Source: Fasciolopsis buskii
Lineage: Eukaryota; Platyhelminthes; Trematoda; Plagiorchiida; Fasciolidae
NCBI GenBank assembly: GCA_008360955.1
Contig: LUCM01009329.1
Span: 62,001-126,000, forward strand
Reading direction: 5' to 3'
Length of the DNA: 64,000 nt
Under the pieces are notes generated by a model. The model had not been told where the DNA came from, did not search any database, and saw only the letters and a list, made by a program, of their open reading frames with translations. How positions within the stretch are numbered: the first letter of the stretch is position 1; each line of letters opens with the position of its first letter. The translations under genes were made by a program, and so were the position numbers. Below, one piece after another: positions 25,627-40,761 of the stretch.

Positions 25627-28600
25627 ACACGATTCTGCAAAACAAAACACGTTCGATCAGTTTAGACCTTGTTCGAATCCACCAACGTAATGAAGTGTCC
25701 AAACATTTCAGCGTTAAAAAATGCCATATTCTGACTCAGTAATTAGTATCTGTCTTTTTCGTAACTAATGCCTTCAGACCATCTGAATGAATAGCACTTC
25801 TGAGTGAGAATAATTCGCATCAAATCTGATGTTTTCCACTACCAGTTACCCACTGATAGATCAAGTACGGGCCGTGGGTGCCTTCTCAGTTAACTTGCTT
25901 TGTGATGAGGTTGTGAAATTAAAGATGGTTATTAGACAGCATTTTACAAATCATAGCAATTCTAAGTCAACTTGAAAGTCTCTGTTGAAGAAGTGGAGGA
26001 CATTCGAAGAACTATAAGATAATGTCCGTGTTGCGAATAACCACGTAATCGATCGATACCAAGGTTTTTCTTAATTCGTGGTAGTCATCAGCGCGTTGCA
26101 TAACGAATGGGTGTAAATTGCTGCCGATCGAACACGGAACATCATAATAATGGCTACGGTGACGGTCTTAATTACCCTGGCAATTCTGAGACCGAAGTTG
26201 TAGATTTGGTATTACAAAATAATGACTTGAGCTAGTGAAAGCTAATCAAAAACCTAAAACCGTTCTGATAGAAGTTAACTGTGCTACTTTCAATGTTGTT
26301 TAGCTGCATTTTCCTGTAAGCGGTAGACAAAAAGAGCACGTGATCGGAAGGCAAATTGAAACGGAGATTCATAAATACTCTTGCCAGGATTTAAAGCGAT
26401 TTTCAGCTATTTCCTGGCCACCTGAAAGTCTTCTTACAAGGTTTATAACAGATTATTCGAGCATTATGTGAAAGACAGAGTTCTAAACATTCTGTCCACC
26501 GGAGCACTTGAAGCTTAAATTTGTCAATGCAGCTTCGGATATTCAATGCTTAACCATTTATTCGTAACAAATACAACAAAACCTACTTTAATCAACTTGA
26601 ATATGTTGTGCAAATGAGAATGAGGTCGATATCTTTTGATGAAATTCTTTTGCAAACTTCAGCAGACGGTAGACAGTCATCCACTTAACCTGAGGCCTAA
26701 GACGACCTCCTGAAAATTTCTATACCTCGATGGTTACGCAATGTCGATGATTACAAACAAAGGTGAAGCAGTTACACGGTGATTCTATGGCTGGACTTCG
26801 ATGAACCACTTTATTGATCACAAACCGGTTAGAAAAGATTGACCACAAAATCCTGAGAGAAATTTAGTTCACTGCTTACCGCGATGTCGTCCTCCTTGAT
26901 ATTTAACTGTCAGGTACAATAAAAAATGAACATTAACACCCGGATACAAGTGTTAAACCAACCTGTTCACGTCACATCATATGTCAAATTTTTTACTCCT
27001 TCTGGTAGTCAATCCCGCGATTGCACGATTTCCGATTATCTATCTATAAGAAATGATAATTTGTCAGGAAAGGTAATGGGGACATTAACGTTTCAAATTT
27101 GCAATCGAAATTTGGGAAAAACCGAGAGAATTTGCAGTCTTCGAATGGAATGTTGTTCTTATGGGTCATCAAAGAACTTCGTCCTTGGTGCGTCTTTCTA
27201 CAACTAATTAAAAATAACATCGAGTGACGACAAACTGATTCGCCTTGTTTCATCAAGGCTAACCTGTTTGTCATGGCCAATGGAGTTGTTTCCAAAGCAG
27301 AACTGGTTATCCTCAGATGCCCAGATAATCAACAAAGACGGTATTTTTGGGCGGGAAAGTGCAGTGTTTAGTGCTTTTGCCTCTTTGTTGACAGAAACAA
27401 CTAATATACCACCAGGTTTTATTCGTCCGATCGTCAGAAATGGGTTACCAAACCACCTAATTCCTACGGTGTAAGCAAAATAATTCACGAATACCTAGTG
27501 ACAGTTGGATGCTGGTATATTGCATTAGTTATGTGATTCTATTTCTCAATCCATATCCCCATAATAATGAGGCCACGTGGCTTGTAGAACGACAAAAATT
27601 TTTCATCCTTATCCATTGTTGATCATATGAATTTGTCTGGAATATTTTCTCGCGTGGTGTGAAGTTTGGAAGAAACACTTTGGGGTTGAGAATTGAATAA
27701 AAAATCACACTGGAACAGGATTTTGATAGGTGAGTTACGATTATTGCTCGTTTTCAAGCAGATTTGTGGTTAACTAATTGTATCGGGCTGAGCAAATTGT
27801 TTACTCAAAAACTGTAAGTTTTCGATGACACTCCACTTCCAAAACTGAAGTTTACAACAAGAACATTTAGGGACAGATGCAATATAGAAAATTTGCTGGC
27901 ATAAAGCAACCCTTTGTCGGGAATCGAAAATCCAGTTCGCATATCCTCATGATTGCTTATTTGCTGTATACGTTGTTTCTGCTGAATTTTGCACGTGAAA
28001 TTTGATAATCAAAAGGAAAACAAACGGTCATCAGTTGGGCTTGCATGAATTGCACATGACTTTTGGACGGTCTTGAGGCTGAGGAACAAAATTTAAAGTC
28101 GATCTTTGCGGTTAATTTATCTGTTGGTAATGGACAGTAACAAAGGATAAAACAGCCGCACCTGGTTTTCAACGGCAGATAAAATTTTGAAGTGTTGCAT
28201 CAAATCTTTTATTAGATCCTACAAATTAGTTCGACACAGGAGCTGAGTTAGATAACATCCTTGTAAAATTTCCACTTGTCCAGAACGAACCAGTGTACTC
28301 GGTGCGTTGTGTTAAACGCAGTGCAACTTCACGTCTGGGCAAGTTGGAAACCACGTCCTCCGGTTGGGTTCACGCATTTCATCCACGGAATTTCTAAAGA
28401 TGATGCAATCAATCACCTAGGTCACAATTCACGTCATTTTCAACGAGCTTCCATTTTGATACGCTCAATTAGACGGTACGGGGAGTTAATTTGCAGAGAC
28501 AGGAAATAGTCTGGAGAAATTTTGGGCTGTCTGAAGCCAAAATTGAGCCAGCATGTGTGGCAGCTAAGTTTGCGTCACGGCGACTTGTACATTCTCATTA

Positions 28601-30949
28601 CAAATTCACGCAATCGTTTAGGAGTTGACATACTGAGGCAAATAACCTAGACAAAAGTTGCAGCAAACTCATCAGAGCAAACTTCCTTAAAGACCGGATA
28701 TTTTATTAATCTAGTTTCGTTAAAACTGACACATTTACGCGGATTCTACTCTGCAGGACGAAATAAAAACGAGATGACGACACGCCTACCTTGCGCTTTG
28801 TTTTTCGTCGACAGTCAAATGTGGTTCACAGTTATATTTATCTCTATTCTCAATTTCCTCCACGTCATTGTGTTTTGCGATTTTGCCTCGCGAAATCTAT
28901 TTGTTCTAGGTTTGCTGGCTTTGTTGGCGCCGTCGTTTGAAAACAGTAAAAAATTGGTATATTTTCTAAATATTAGCAAGCAGCGAGGCTGAAAAATTTT
29001 CCCGGATTATATACTGATGGTTTGGCGCAGCTAGCCTGCACCAAAGCAGAATGAAAACGAATATACCACCGGTGAAACACGAAAATATGTTCTCATTTCT
29101 TCACATTCTTGTACGGATTTTTTCAGGCGATGTGTTTGCACTGCCAGCAAACATCTGGATGAAAATGATTTGGAAACGGGACCCACTTTCAGAGGCATGA
29201 GATGAGAGGTCATGCGCAGCACAGATCAGTTGATGATTTTTTAATCAAACATTCATTTGAGGTTAAAATTTTGCAATTAATCTTTCCAAGGTGCACTCAA
29301 GTTACAGCGAAATATCGTACTGATTCTCTCATTGAAGGCCGGGGGTATGCATACTGCACGTGGTGAAAACCTAATGAGTTTTGTGCGCAAAAGATAGTGT
29401 AACTAATATTCTCCACACAGTCCATATCTACTCATCTAAATCAATTGTGTTTTTCTGGAAGAGGCAGACGTTAACTCTTAACCGATCACTGGTCTCTTAT
29501 TTTTGCCAAACATCAACTTCCGTCTAACTAATCTGTTTCCGAATCCAAAAAATAACTTGCCATGATCTCAGCGGACCTACTGTTTTTTAGTCATCTTGCT
29601 AATATGGGCTGCCTGGGAACAGTTTGACGGAAATCATGGATCACTTAGTGTGATATGGCACTGAAAGACGAAAGTTTGGAGAGGCGAGGGATGTGGGTTA
29701 GTTACATGCAAACGTGAATGAACCTTGGACATCTATATGAGTTGAATACAAAACAGGAAAAGTGAATTTGCGAAATTCATGATCAACGGCAACAATTGCG
29801 ATAAGTATCTGAATAAAAGTTAGTGCACATTTACCAGACCATTCACAGTTCGAACGAATTCGTGAGACTTTGGAATATTCGCTTGGTAGCTTGTAATGCT
29901 CAACCAAAAAATGTGCTATCGACAATTATCTGGCCTGGAATATGTGAGACAGGGTGATACTAATGATTCACTTGCTCATTAGGCTTTAAGGATGGTCAGC
30001 TTGGACGTGTGTGAACAGATACTTGAAATGTTTAATTTTGGGTTGCCGGTATCAAGAAAAAAATGCTTACCTGTTCGTTGATAGGAACAAAATCTGGTGA
30101 AATGCGTTTCTTTACACGGGACACTCACCGAAACGAAATGATTGCAGAAATCATGCGTCGATGGATTGATTATTTGATAAATTGGGAATCTAGGATTGGA
30201 TGCACGACATTACCCAGCACTATCCCAGTTGTAACATATAACATCCCAGGAGTTGGATAAAGAATGACATCGACTAAAATAGTTAAAATGTATAAGCGAA
30301 ATTCACGTTTTGAGTATGTGGAGAAAACAAACCCTTACATAGTGATTGTATCAGTTGTTAATACAGCTCAATGAACATGATCATTGGCGCAAACTTCAAA
30401 CCCGGTTAGCTTTAAATATTTGGGCTGCTTTCACTAGCTATGGGCAGATATTATCGAACGAGCAACGAACTCCACCTAATAGTCGTGTAGATGAGCAGTG
30501 AGGTCAAATGAAGCGGTCGATGCGTTTGGCAGGTTACTTCGTTTGCAGTCCCAAATTTGTTGTCTATTAAACATTGAATTTCTCAAAAGCCGCAGCGCTT
30601 AAAACAGAAACCACGCCAGTGTTGAATTATGAGGAATTGATTGAGGTAGGAAGGCGTGTCCAAGGTCAAGCAACAAAAAGACTCAAGAAAGACTGTGAAA
30701 ACTGTTGAGTTAAGGTATCCAAAAATGCGATGCGCAACACCCATAAGCAGTGAATTTCCGCTAGTGAAAAGAAATGCTATAGAATTGGACAACCCATTCG
30801 TGAGAAATGGCAAAGCCTCGAAAATTGGAATGAGCGCCTCACAAAGCAATCTAGCTGGTTTCACGCTAAGGTAGTTCCTGCGATTTCAATAGCTGAGAAT
30901 CTTTGGGGAGTGCCATTTGACCCCTTAACGGAATAGAGGGTAGAGTAGA
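25627..30949. other. No gene recognised (5.3 kb)
   Basis: AT-rich with short ORFs on both strands, notably overlapping ones at 27204-27488 (minus, 94) and 27268-27474 (plus), 28276-28509 and 30583-30874. None has a recognisable motif or convincing splice sites. The sequence near 26700-26850 faintly recalls a Jockey RT palm but is too weak to annotate. Confidence 0.45.
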
Positions 30950-32215
30950 ACGTTCAATGTTCAAGGTAGGGAAGTCGACCAGTACCGACGAAATTTTTCC
31001 AGCTACTTTCACACTGGGTGAAGAAGCTTTGAGAAAATCGCATAACTCCTTACTCTGTGACATCGATCAGATTTTCACCCTTTGTCACCCATTCGCAACG
31101 CGGCAAAAACCCAGAGTCACCCGGCATGTGTAATCATCATATACTTGAATGGTGAACCAGCCAACGCTGTTCAATGCCCTTCACCGGAAGGGTATGCCAG
31201 AACAGTTTGTGAAACATTACGAGCATTACCCTTACATGCCTGTGATCAACTGAGGGCATAACGGACTGCCATGGAAGATGGTCACAGACTTCAACAGGGA
31301 TGGTCCGTCGGCTTATTCTTGTTTAATTTCGTCATGGACGAGACAAAAGTGGATGCTGTAGAAGGTCTTTAGGAAGTAGACCTTAAAATGGCAGACTAAG
31401 GGAAGCTACGTAAACTACATAATTTATACTACCTCTTATGGTTTTTCAAATCTGTGGAACACGTAAAACTTGCACTGGATAAACTGGCCAGTGCTATAGG
31501 TCCATTCGGTCTGCATCTGGCAACTTCAAAGCATAAAACGCTGTTACAGGACTGCACGCAGTTGGCTCCGAGTTTGTTAATTTATGGGCATGAACTAACG
31601 TCTGTAGACCGATTCAACTATTAAATTAATGACAGTAGCATTGGAGAAGAAATCGGGAGTCGTATATCCAAGAATTGAGCGGCATATATTGGACTGAAGC
31701 CCCTATGGCGATGGCCTGAAATTTCACGGCAAGCGAAATTCGAGTGTACTATGCCACGGAACGTTCAGTTGTTTTCGGATTGCATGCTGAAGGTATTAGT
31801 TGCTTGGAGGCTTTTGATAACCGCTGCCTGTTTTACAACACCAGGTTGGGGTGGAGTGACCGAGTAAGCAGTGCTCAAGTTAGCAATCGGTACTGGTTAC
31901 AGGTCTGAAGAACACACTATCGCAGTGCACCAACCTCGGTAGACGTCTTTGTTTGGGTCACGCATTGCACATGACGAAGGTTCACATGCCTTATCGTGTT
32001 TTATTCTCCGTTGTTCTAATGGAATGAGAGCTGCTTGGTGTAGTTCAAAGGGTGATATGGCACCGGAGAATGATAAAATGTACTGCAAACTCTGGCAAAA
32101 CTGTCGCCTCATTTCTCCTGTATTTGACATTCAAAAGACCCTCCGGTCAGTTGGCTGGTGACACGGAAGGATATGGCAAGACACCGTGGTGATCGCGATG
32201 ACATTTTCCACCAAA
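30950..32215 (+). mobile_element. RTE-type retrotransposon relic, RT domain to C-terminus
   Basis: The plus strand, followed through several frames, gives GKSTSTDEIFPATFTLGEEAL (about 30970-31035; family GKAxGxDxIPPxxFKxGG) and CDIDQIFTL near 31058. NALHRKGMPEQFVK follows near 31170-31215 and LFLFNFVMDE near 31315-31345 (RT motif B region). KLASAIGPFGLHLATSKHKTLLQDC lies near 31475-31555 and HELTSVDRFNY near 31590. The post-palm GHVLHMTKVHMPYRVLFS is near 31955-32010. QLAGDTEG, matching the usual xWLETLxDM tail, is near 32150. The YADD box is destroyed. Stops and indels throughout make it a pseudo-element. It resembles the minus-strand relic at 1-541 but is not its direct duplicate. Confidence 0.78.
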
Positions 32216-35200
32216 TCAAAATGATTGCGAATAGCGCGTTTGTACGGTCAGAATTCATTTCCTATGCAGCGCACTGCGGTCTTCTTTTCACCCTGTTACT
32301 GTCCATTTGCATATTTGTTCGTTCTGTTGTAATGTGCAGCATGGCGAGGAAGGCAGCGGTCACTGGGGCCTGCCTTGGTATTTAAAGCTCAACGATGATG
32401 ACAAACGTATTCTACTTTTGCATTTGCCTTGTCGGAGCATTGTCCGATGATCAGCAGACAAAGTAGAACAGTAATTACATCACTAAAAGGTAGACATGAG
32501 GTAAATCAAGCCGCTCGCCTAATGGAATCAATCCAAAACTTTATTAAGAGTAGGAGTAGGAAATACATTGAGGTTACGCTGAAATTCGGAACAAATAATT
32601 CCAACTCTAACGCGATCGCCGACTTGCTTCATGTTTATCGTCGAAGTTAGAACACGAGGTTTGGTGGGGATTTACAAAGTGAATTCACAGATATTCTGGA
32701 CTTCTGTTAATTGCAACTGATAAAGCATCGCTTGTTTTATGACTCTGGCACTAGGTAGCCTACTTTGACATGGAGACTTTACTGTCTTCAATTTAGGGCA
32801 ATTTATGCTTTCTAGTGTTTTATTTTTAAATTGTCAGGTGTCTGAAGCAAACTAGAGTGTTATTGACAGAATAGTTCGGTTTTCTCATTGTTTATCCAAG
32901 TTTTTTCTGCCGAAATGCATCATATTTTTCACTTGCTGAAATAGCAGCCTGTGTTCGAAGCAAGAAGGCCAAGCACTTAGAACTGATAAAATGAGGAACA
33001 AAAATCACTAGTCTTTTTGTCTAACTCACTTGCCTTCAAACTTCACTCACAACACAGAAGTCCCAATTCACCTGGCACCAGGCTCAATTTTCGCTCCCAC
33101 AAGCTGTCATCAGTAATGTACATCCAACAACACACACAGTCTGAAACCGGGATTTTCCTGGGGGAGGCGTTAGTTACCCCGACACCGCCGCACCCCTTCG
33201 GATTGGTCCAAAATGCTGGGTTTATTCAGGAGCCGACAGCCATCATTGCTCCGAGAGCTTTGCAAAGACGCGGCAGCTATCTTGTTAACTTCGGTGGAAT
33301 TCTTCCCATCAAGTCATGTTTTCTTAGTAGAAATGGGCAATCAAAAGAGAAGCAGGGTACCATGATGAATGTGATTCACGCGTGAGATGGAAACTCGATT
33401 CGGCAGTTCTTGGGGTAAAGGTGGGCCGGATGAATAGACGATTGTGTCGACAACCACATACAGTACTCCCAAGTAAGTGTAAAATTTATATATGCAAACT
33501 TGAGACACCAATTTAGGGGGCGAGAGACTACATGCAAAATTCTTCTTGTTTGTGAATATTTGATACTTGGGATAGGACGATAAAGAGATGAATACAGTAC
33601 AGCGGTACGGAAATAGCGATAGTGGAGATCATATGGATAATTGATACGTGTGTATGTGTCACAAGTCAGGCTTATGGTATGGGAATGCCGATAGCCAGAA
33701 CAAAAATTCGCCGGGTTATTTGCGGTCCATTTGATGAATAGATCATGAGACTAAGAAACAAATCATTGATTCTGAGGAACAAAATTAACACAATCTCCAA
33801 ATAACTGTTTTTATGGAATCGCCACATTTGATCACTACCGGTGCACTCTTTTGTAACAAACTATGTTGACTCGTAATTCCCGTTCTTTTCACCCTGTATG
33901 TAACAACTTCGAGCAGCCACCCCTTAGTTTCCCCTCCCGAAATAATGAAATGCTTGGTTTTTCTCGGTTGAGACTGACGTGACAGCCGATGGTTGTGTAA
34001 ACTGATGCTATGCACAGAATCTTTCCCTTCCTGCCTGTATTTTAGCAACTAATCAGTCAATTTTGCGATTTTTCCATTGTTATTTGTTCTCCCACGAATC
34101 ACGTGTGCAAGTGAATCATTTTCAAGCAGCTTCGTAAGGAGTAATTGCTATAAGGAGGAGTGAATTGGTATTTAGGAAACTGAATAACACTTATCGAAAA
34201 TTGACGAAGCTCGATCGGTAATTACCTTTTACACTGTTAATATGACCATCTAGTCTGCTAAGACCAACAGTAGTTTTGAAATCGAGGCAATGTAGTTAGG
34301 CAATACAAACACTGATTAGAGCCAATCTTTGAAAACCTTCACAGCACTTATTCATTGCTTTATTACGGAAGCGTATGCAGTATTTTTTCTAGTTCGAGTA
34401 CCGTCCGGTCACTCAAGGCTTTTGCATAACCCTGAACAAAGAACACTTCCAGCTGCATGTGGATGAAGTTAAGATAATTGTAAAGACAGCATTATTTATC
34501 CTAGAGACAGTTTATGCTTTTCCTTCGCGGTTTAAGGTAATGAACAGTTTTTTTGGATATTAAGTGCTTGCTGTCAATTCAACACCCAAAAAGACTCCCT
34601 GGACCAATTTCCATTGATCACCTGCTGATAGTTTATGCTTGTTTTGAAAAAAGCACTGTAATCATAATAATCACTCTGCCCGAATTTTTATTTATGGCTG
34701 AAAAGCTTATATAAAGCCGTGCCAAGTGGCTTATTTCTGTCTCATTTATTTAATCTAATTAATTTCATTACGAGTTGATCAATGAAACAAGTTCAGTAAG
34801 ATCGATTCCGGCCATATTAGACAAACGTAGACAAAAGTAGAATGAGTTCTATCTAAAATTCATTTATTTCGATTAACGATTGTTTACTCATGGCTGAGAA
34901 TCGCGACCTTGTGACACAACGGCTCTCTCGTTAATTTCAAGTATGATCAGTACTGAACGAGATTTGTGTTCCGAATGAAGCTTTAACAATGTGAGTTGAA
35001 CACTCCGGCTGCTTATTCACTCGAGTTCACATTTAACAGTCGGTTGTGCAGCATAAGTTTAGGGGCAGAAAATCTGACATTTCGTTAATTCAATGCTCAG
35101 CGGAAAACCACCGCAGTTACGGTGATCGGCGCTCGCATTGTAGGTGGGGAATTTGATCAGGCTGTGGAATGAATAATTAAAATAAGTGGCCTTATTTCCT

Positions 35201-38200
35201 TTGAATTTATCCTGTTTGAGCAAAGGTCATAAACGTAGCCTGGGTTGCATGCAGTTGTAATGGACTTATGATAGAAGGACTATCCCAGCCGATATTGAAG
35301 AACGGGATGTTGTAGTTGAAATTTATTTTTCTTTTTGACACAAGGCATCCTATATGTTGGTTTCAAAACTATTTTTTCCTCAACGAAAGTAGCTTTCATG
35401 TATTCCGCAACACGCAGATTACACTGCTATCAAATTATCTCAGGTTAACAGTTTACAGCAGCCAGTAACAAAATCCGTCAGTTGGTGTTTTTTTCGTTTG
35501 TTCTAGTTCACGCTTCTCGTTAACTCAAGTAACTCGCTTTGGTTGGATGAGGGCGCTAAATGTCTCAAGTTACACCCATTCAACTACTCTTTAATGAGCA
35601 TATGGCAACGATTCTCTGATAGGTATCATGTTGTTCCCATCTGTCGTAATCTTATTTGGAGCATTCATGTCAAAAAGCTCCGACTATCCAAAGTATCTCA
35701 TGGACTGGATATAGACAGAGTAAATCCATACCCCTTTTTGAAACATGCAGTAAATTGTCAATAGATTTTCGGCGGCGGCTAATTTGTACGGTTCATAACA
35801 AACTATTGATTACCAGGAGAACCTTCAATCATCTGTGTCGATACGGGAGAAATGTCCATACCATTACCATTCGCACAAACAACTTAGCTACCTGGTATTT
35901 GACTTTAGGAAAAACAGCTTTCTATTTGTAGTTGTTCCACAGTTTCAAAGTGGTGGTTTTCAAGTAGACATAATCTCACGATATGCGCTAATAGACTTTT
36001 GATCGTAAAAAGACTACCCACGGTAATCGAAACGTTGGCGCATTACATCTACCAACAACGCTGTGTTATTAACATTATATCATTCACAATTAAAACCAAT
36101 ACATGGCGCATAGATTTTTCGATGCACTTCTTACATCGTTTGGTCTCGAAAGCATTCAACTTGGAAGACAATGAGACAGAAAATTATGTATTCCCTGAAT
36201 GTGGTGAAACCTGTTCGGAAGGAGATCAACAGGAGCCTACATTTCAAGAAAAAACGTGATAATGCTTACAGTCTCATTCGAAAACATGCGCACTTGCATC
36301 TGTGTGTGTGTGTGTGTATGTGCGTGAGTATATAACAGGTTTCACTAGCAGTTTGTACTAGATACTGATTGGCCGATTCATTGTGATTATGCTGCCTACG
36401 CATCCAGGCGTATGAGAACGATCTGGCCCAATCCGACTTTGATGATGAAGGTAGAGAGTTTAGGGAGTGATGTTTGACTTATCCACGCTTGCAATACAAC
36501 CCACGATGCGAATCGCGATTTCCGACGGCGGACTCGTAGATCAGGCCAAATCCCAAAAAGGTGGCCGTCAGATGTGACGTCAGTGTGATTATACTGCTGG
36601 TGTATGTAAGTCACGCTATTGCGGCAACGTTTTCTCCCTGGGTTCCTATCGAGAAATTCAAGATTTAAGAGCCGTTTTGAGCATTGTTTTCGTAAAGAGC
36701 AGGTGGTAGGTTTTCAGTGCAAATTTTTTCTTTATGCACAGTACGCTGTCCACTGTCCAACCATTGGCTTACATATAAGTACAGGGATTTGTTTTAGAGT
36801 CATTCATTTTTTGAATGGCAGGTTTGCACTGCTAAGTGCACACTGACATCAATGTGTTCATTAATCAAAAATTTAGCTCAGTATACTAGAAATCATGTCT
36901 CTTAGTAATACTAATTTATTGAGTTAATTTAATCCACAATTATAAGGATGTCATCCATTAGTAACCGGAAAAGTTAATGTTTCATTACTTGTCGACGCGC
37001 CAACCACTATCAAATACATATGGAAATAAAGCAAAATCCGCTTCGATTAAATTTACTTCTCCAATATGGAAACCGAAGTTTATTTAATCAAAAGGTGAAA
37101 TGGAAATAAAGTCAAAATGTGGACGAATAAAACCCAGGCATAGAGGTATGGATACGTGTTAGATGACTGCCGGTGTGTGAAATAAGATAGATAAATGGAT
37201 GTACCCAAACTGTGGAAATACAGCTTAGCTGAAAATCTGTGTACAAAGCTAGCGTTTTGGTCGCTATGAGTAGTCTTCTTTCCTAAGCTGTTATTCTCAG
37301 ATTGACAGGAATACCGGTTCATTACAGGAGATCCTGATCTCATTTTTCCCGTGAAATGTTACATCAGATTGTTTGTTTGATATCGGTCGATAAATCTGCG
37401 CATTAGATTATCCACTAAACTAGTTTGTATTGATTACATTCTGGTTCTTGATAACCGCAAGAAACTTACCGGTTTTAGAGTATTCATATATGAACACGGT
37501 AAAATCATGTTAGTTTTCCTTCATTCATGCGAATCAGCTACTAATTTAGTTCTAAAGAATTGCTGCATGACAGGAATGAATTATAAACTTGTCTTTGAAG
37601 AATCTGCGCCGCTTTCATGTGGTTCTAAGTAACTGGAGGTTTGATTTCCCCACCGGAAATACATATTTTTGGGCGCTTTAACTGACTCGAGAATCAAGTC
37701 AGTAAGCAGGTAGAGGTCAAGAAAGATCTGATAGGATTGATTGATTTTGCCTAAAGGTTCAGGTTTACGGTGCACCGGTCACACCTTAGAACGTAAGAAA
37801 GTAGTCAGATATGAAGTCGCACTTATATCTGATTCGAATGAGCTGCTTATCCGTAAATGCTTTCTGTGTTTGTCGCTTATCTACGACGAAAGCTTTACAG
37901 AATGACTAAAGTAGCCCAAATTTGATATACCAGAAATCAGTAAAGCTTGATGGGATTATATCACGCAGTATAGCCTACGACTCGTTTGTAGCTCCCATTT
38001 TTGAATCTATTGTCACAATACAGTAAAGGTTACCTCATAATAAAAAAATTTATTTTTCTAATACAATACCTACCGCGTTGAAAACCCCTAAACGTATGCA
38101 CAATCAATTGGTGTACAAGAGTTAGTTCATGCCATGCGTTTCATCTCAGCGGCTGCTAACCGGCTGGGGCTTTTAGGGGATAAAATGAATTAAAAAAAAC

Positions 38201-40761
38201 TACAGAATGGGTTAGCCAACCAATTTTCAAATTTAGCGACGGTTTTGACGTCAAATATTCCATTAACTGACAAAAACTAGAACATTAAGTCAAACCGTTT
38301 CAAACTCCCATTTTAGCCGACAAAGTGCAACTAGAGCTTGCATTATCACTGAGCAAAAGAAATGTGCAATTTCTAAAGGTAATTATTTCGGTTTTTTGGC
38401 AAAATGTGAATGAAGTGATCTAACCACTAGAGGTAGATCGATACCAAACAATTGAAAGAAGAATCGCAGCGTTTTTATATTTTTGCATTCAGATAATTAC
38501 CTAAGCTGGTAAGCAAAGAATGATTACCAAATTTCTCGTATCTATGGAAAATTTGTACGAAAAATTTCATTATTAATAGCATGCTGTTGAGTAGACAGAT
38601 TTGAGTACTGTTCACGAACACGTCTGGAAAATCAAATTAATTGATTTATTGAACGTTATCCCGAATACAATTTACTAGTATGCTGGGGGGAAGATCAGCA
38701 TTTTCAGATGACTGCTGCTAAAAAGGTGGAATTCCGTCCCGTTAATATTTACAAGAATCGTTTGGTCCTGGATGCTTTAGTTTCTTCCCCCAGTTTACAA
38801 ACCAATATCCACTCATTACTAACCAATTGAGCGAATGAGCCTTCTGGCAATGGGCATCAGAATTGTTTTACCCATATGTTGTCGTGAGCCCCTATTATAG
38901 AATGATTCATATTTCAATTTATTCCATTGGAACTATTTTTCTTTTCCCCGGTTCGGTTGAATTGCACGTCTCATTTACTGAAGTTTGGTTTGATCCCGGT
39001 GAAAGGACCGGGTAAATTTAGGGCCCTGAATTTGCCCTAAAAATACTCGTCTAAAAACGGGTGGCTTAGGATGACAGTGACATTATGCGAAAACTGCACT
39101 TTGGCTTCCGCAATTTCAAATTTCTGGACTGACGACAAGTCTAAGTTGAACTGAATTTAGATCCATGCGACTTAGTCTTCAGCTGAACTCGTGAACCTCA
39201 TAGAATTTTCACCAAACAAAACAAATCAATCACTGCTAAGAGATGGAGCAGTGTCAGTCAAGCCACTTGCACGTTGAACGCAAGTGTACCCAGATGATAT
39301 TCTGAAAACAGAGCCAGCTAAACTTAGGATGCGAATATTTTTCGTCTTTCGTCGAGGATGGAACCAAAACAAATTAGGTTTGTTTAGTAAAATACCTAAC
39401 CCCGTGATATGTTGTCCAGCTTTGAAACATGCCTTTAAATTAGCAGCGCAAGCCACGAAATAACGCGTTGTTATACCAAACACAGTGGTTCCCTAGCTAC
39501 GTTACCAAAGTAAGCATCAACTGAAGTCAAGGTAGGTACTAAATATAAGATGTGAATATGTTGTTTTAATTCACCAAGAAATACGGACGTGATCTTATTC
39601 ATTCCTTGCTCACCCCTTCCCGGTTATCCTGAGGAAAAAAACACTTAGAGTTTCTCATTAGGTTTGCACAATAATTTGCCTAAAGATTTCCGATGGATCA
39701 TTTACTGGCCACTAAGATAAGAGTTGAAACGATAAATTTATCACAAATTTTCGATACGAAGGGCCTATAATAATGCAAATCAAGTAAGTAATGCAGACAA
39801 ACTTACACGCAAATGTCCATTCAAGAGAAGACACTGCGGTCAGGATATGTCCGTCAACTTGGGATGCACATCCGTTCGCTATAGCGTTTTTATGGCGATT
39901 AAGCCATTCATCGAGGATTTGTTTATGCCAGCTTTTATGATCACGGTAGGCTTAGGTTTTGGAGAAGTCCGGGTGTCTACACAGGTCGGCCATCACGACT
40001 CATAGAACCGAACGTTCCCAGTTACTGGCCAGTATTTTCCTAAGACCAATCGATTTTTTAGTTGTAAAGCGATAGCAACAAGATCTGATATGTAACAATT
40101 ATAGATACTGATGTTTCGTGCAAATTTACCAAATTACACCTCATTATGAGATATCGGAAATCGTAGTGTATCGACATAATTGTTCAATTTTAATCAGTAT
40201 GGAAACAGATCCAGGGTCACATTCTTGTGTACGTTGTGCAACAGCTGGTTAGAAGTGCATGCTGGAGGGCCAGGCATGATAAGTCATTGTATGAAATTCG
40301 GAATTTGATTTTGCATACTATGCCATCCAGTTTTGTATGTATCACAGTCTTACTTGGAAAATGTGAAATGTTTTCCAACGGAATAACAATTCCGTGTTGG
40401 GTTCGCTTTATGATAAAAATCCATGTTTAAAGTGAATGTGATTAGTTTCAGTTTGACTGGTGTTTGATATCACTTGTCGAAGGTCGATCCAGATCCCTTG
40501 AATAAACTTACCTGCCAAGGTGTTTGCAGGTAAAACTATAGGGACTCCATAATTTCATGGAATACTTAGATGGGCACAGTCCAAATGAATTATCATTTCT
40601 CTCTTCGTTTTAACCTCTGATGTGAGTATTAAAGAAAGAGATGGTCTTTCCTAGTCTGCTGCTCCGGCAACTGTCACAAAAGGCTTTTTAATGCGAAGAC
40701 GTTCGTTTTCACCGTGGTGACATTTCACATATACACAGCGACTATTTTAGGCCCTGGCTTC
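32216..40761. other. No gene recognised (8.5 kb), one TG microsatellite
   Basis: AT-rich, with many short ORFs and no recognised motif. A block at about 36390-36640 is richer in GC than its surroundings and follows the TG repeat; it may be a younger repeat but I cannot name it. The ORFs at 33017-33385, 35543-35931 and 39226-39483 (minus) look coding-like in composition, but those beginning at 35543, 35656 and 39483 have only TTG or GTG starts, and none has clear splice sites. Confidence 0.45.
36301..36320. repeat. (TG)n microsatellite
   Basis: About eight TG units followed by an interrupted TATGTGCGTG tail. Simple dinucleotide repeat, next to the GC-richer block starting about 36390. Confidence 0.9.

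Noticed and set aside
26640..26900. Faint Jockey-type RT palm (WLDFDEP)
   Set aside because: A single short match among stops; not distinguishable from chance.
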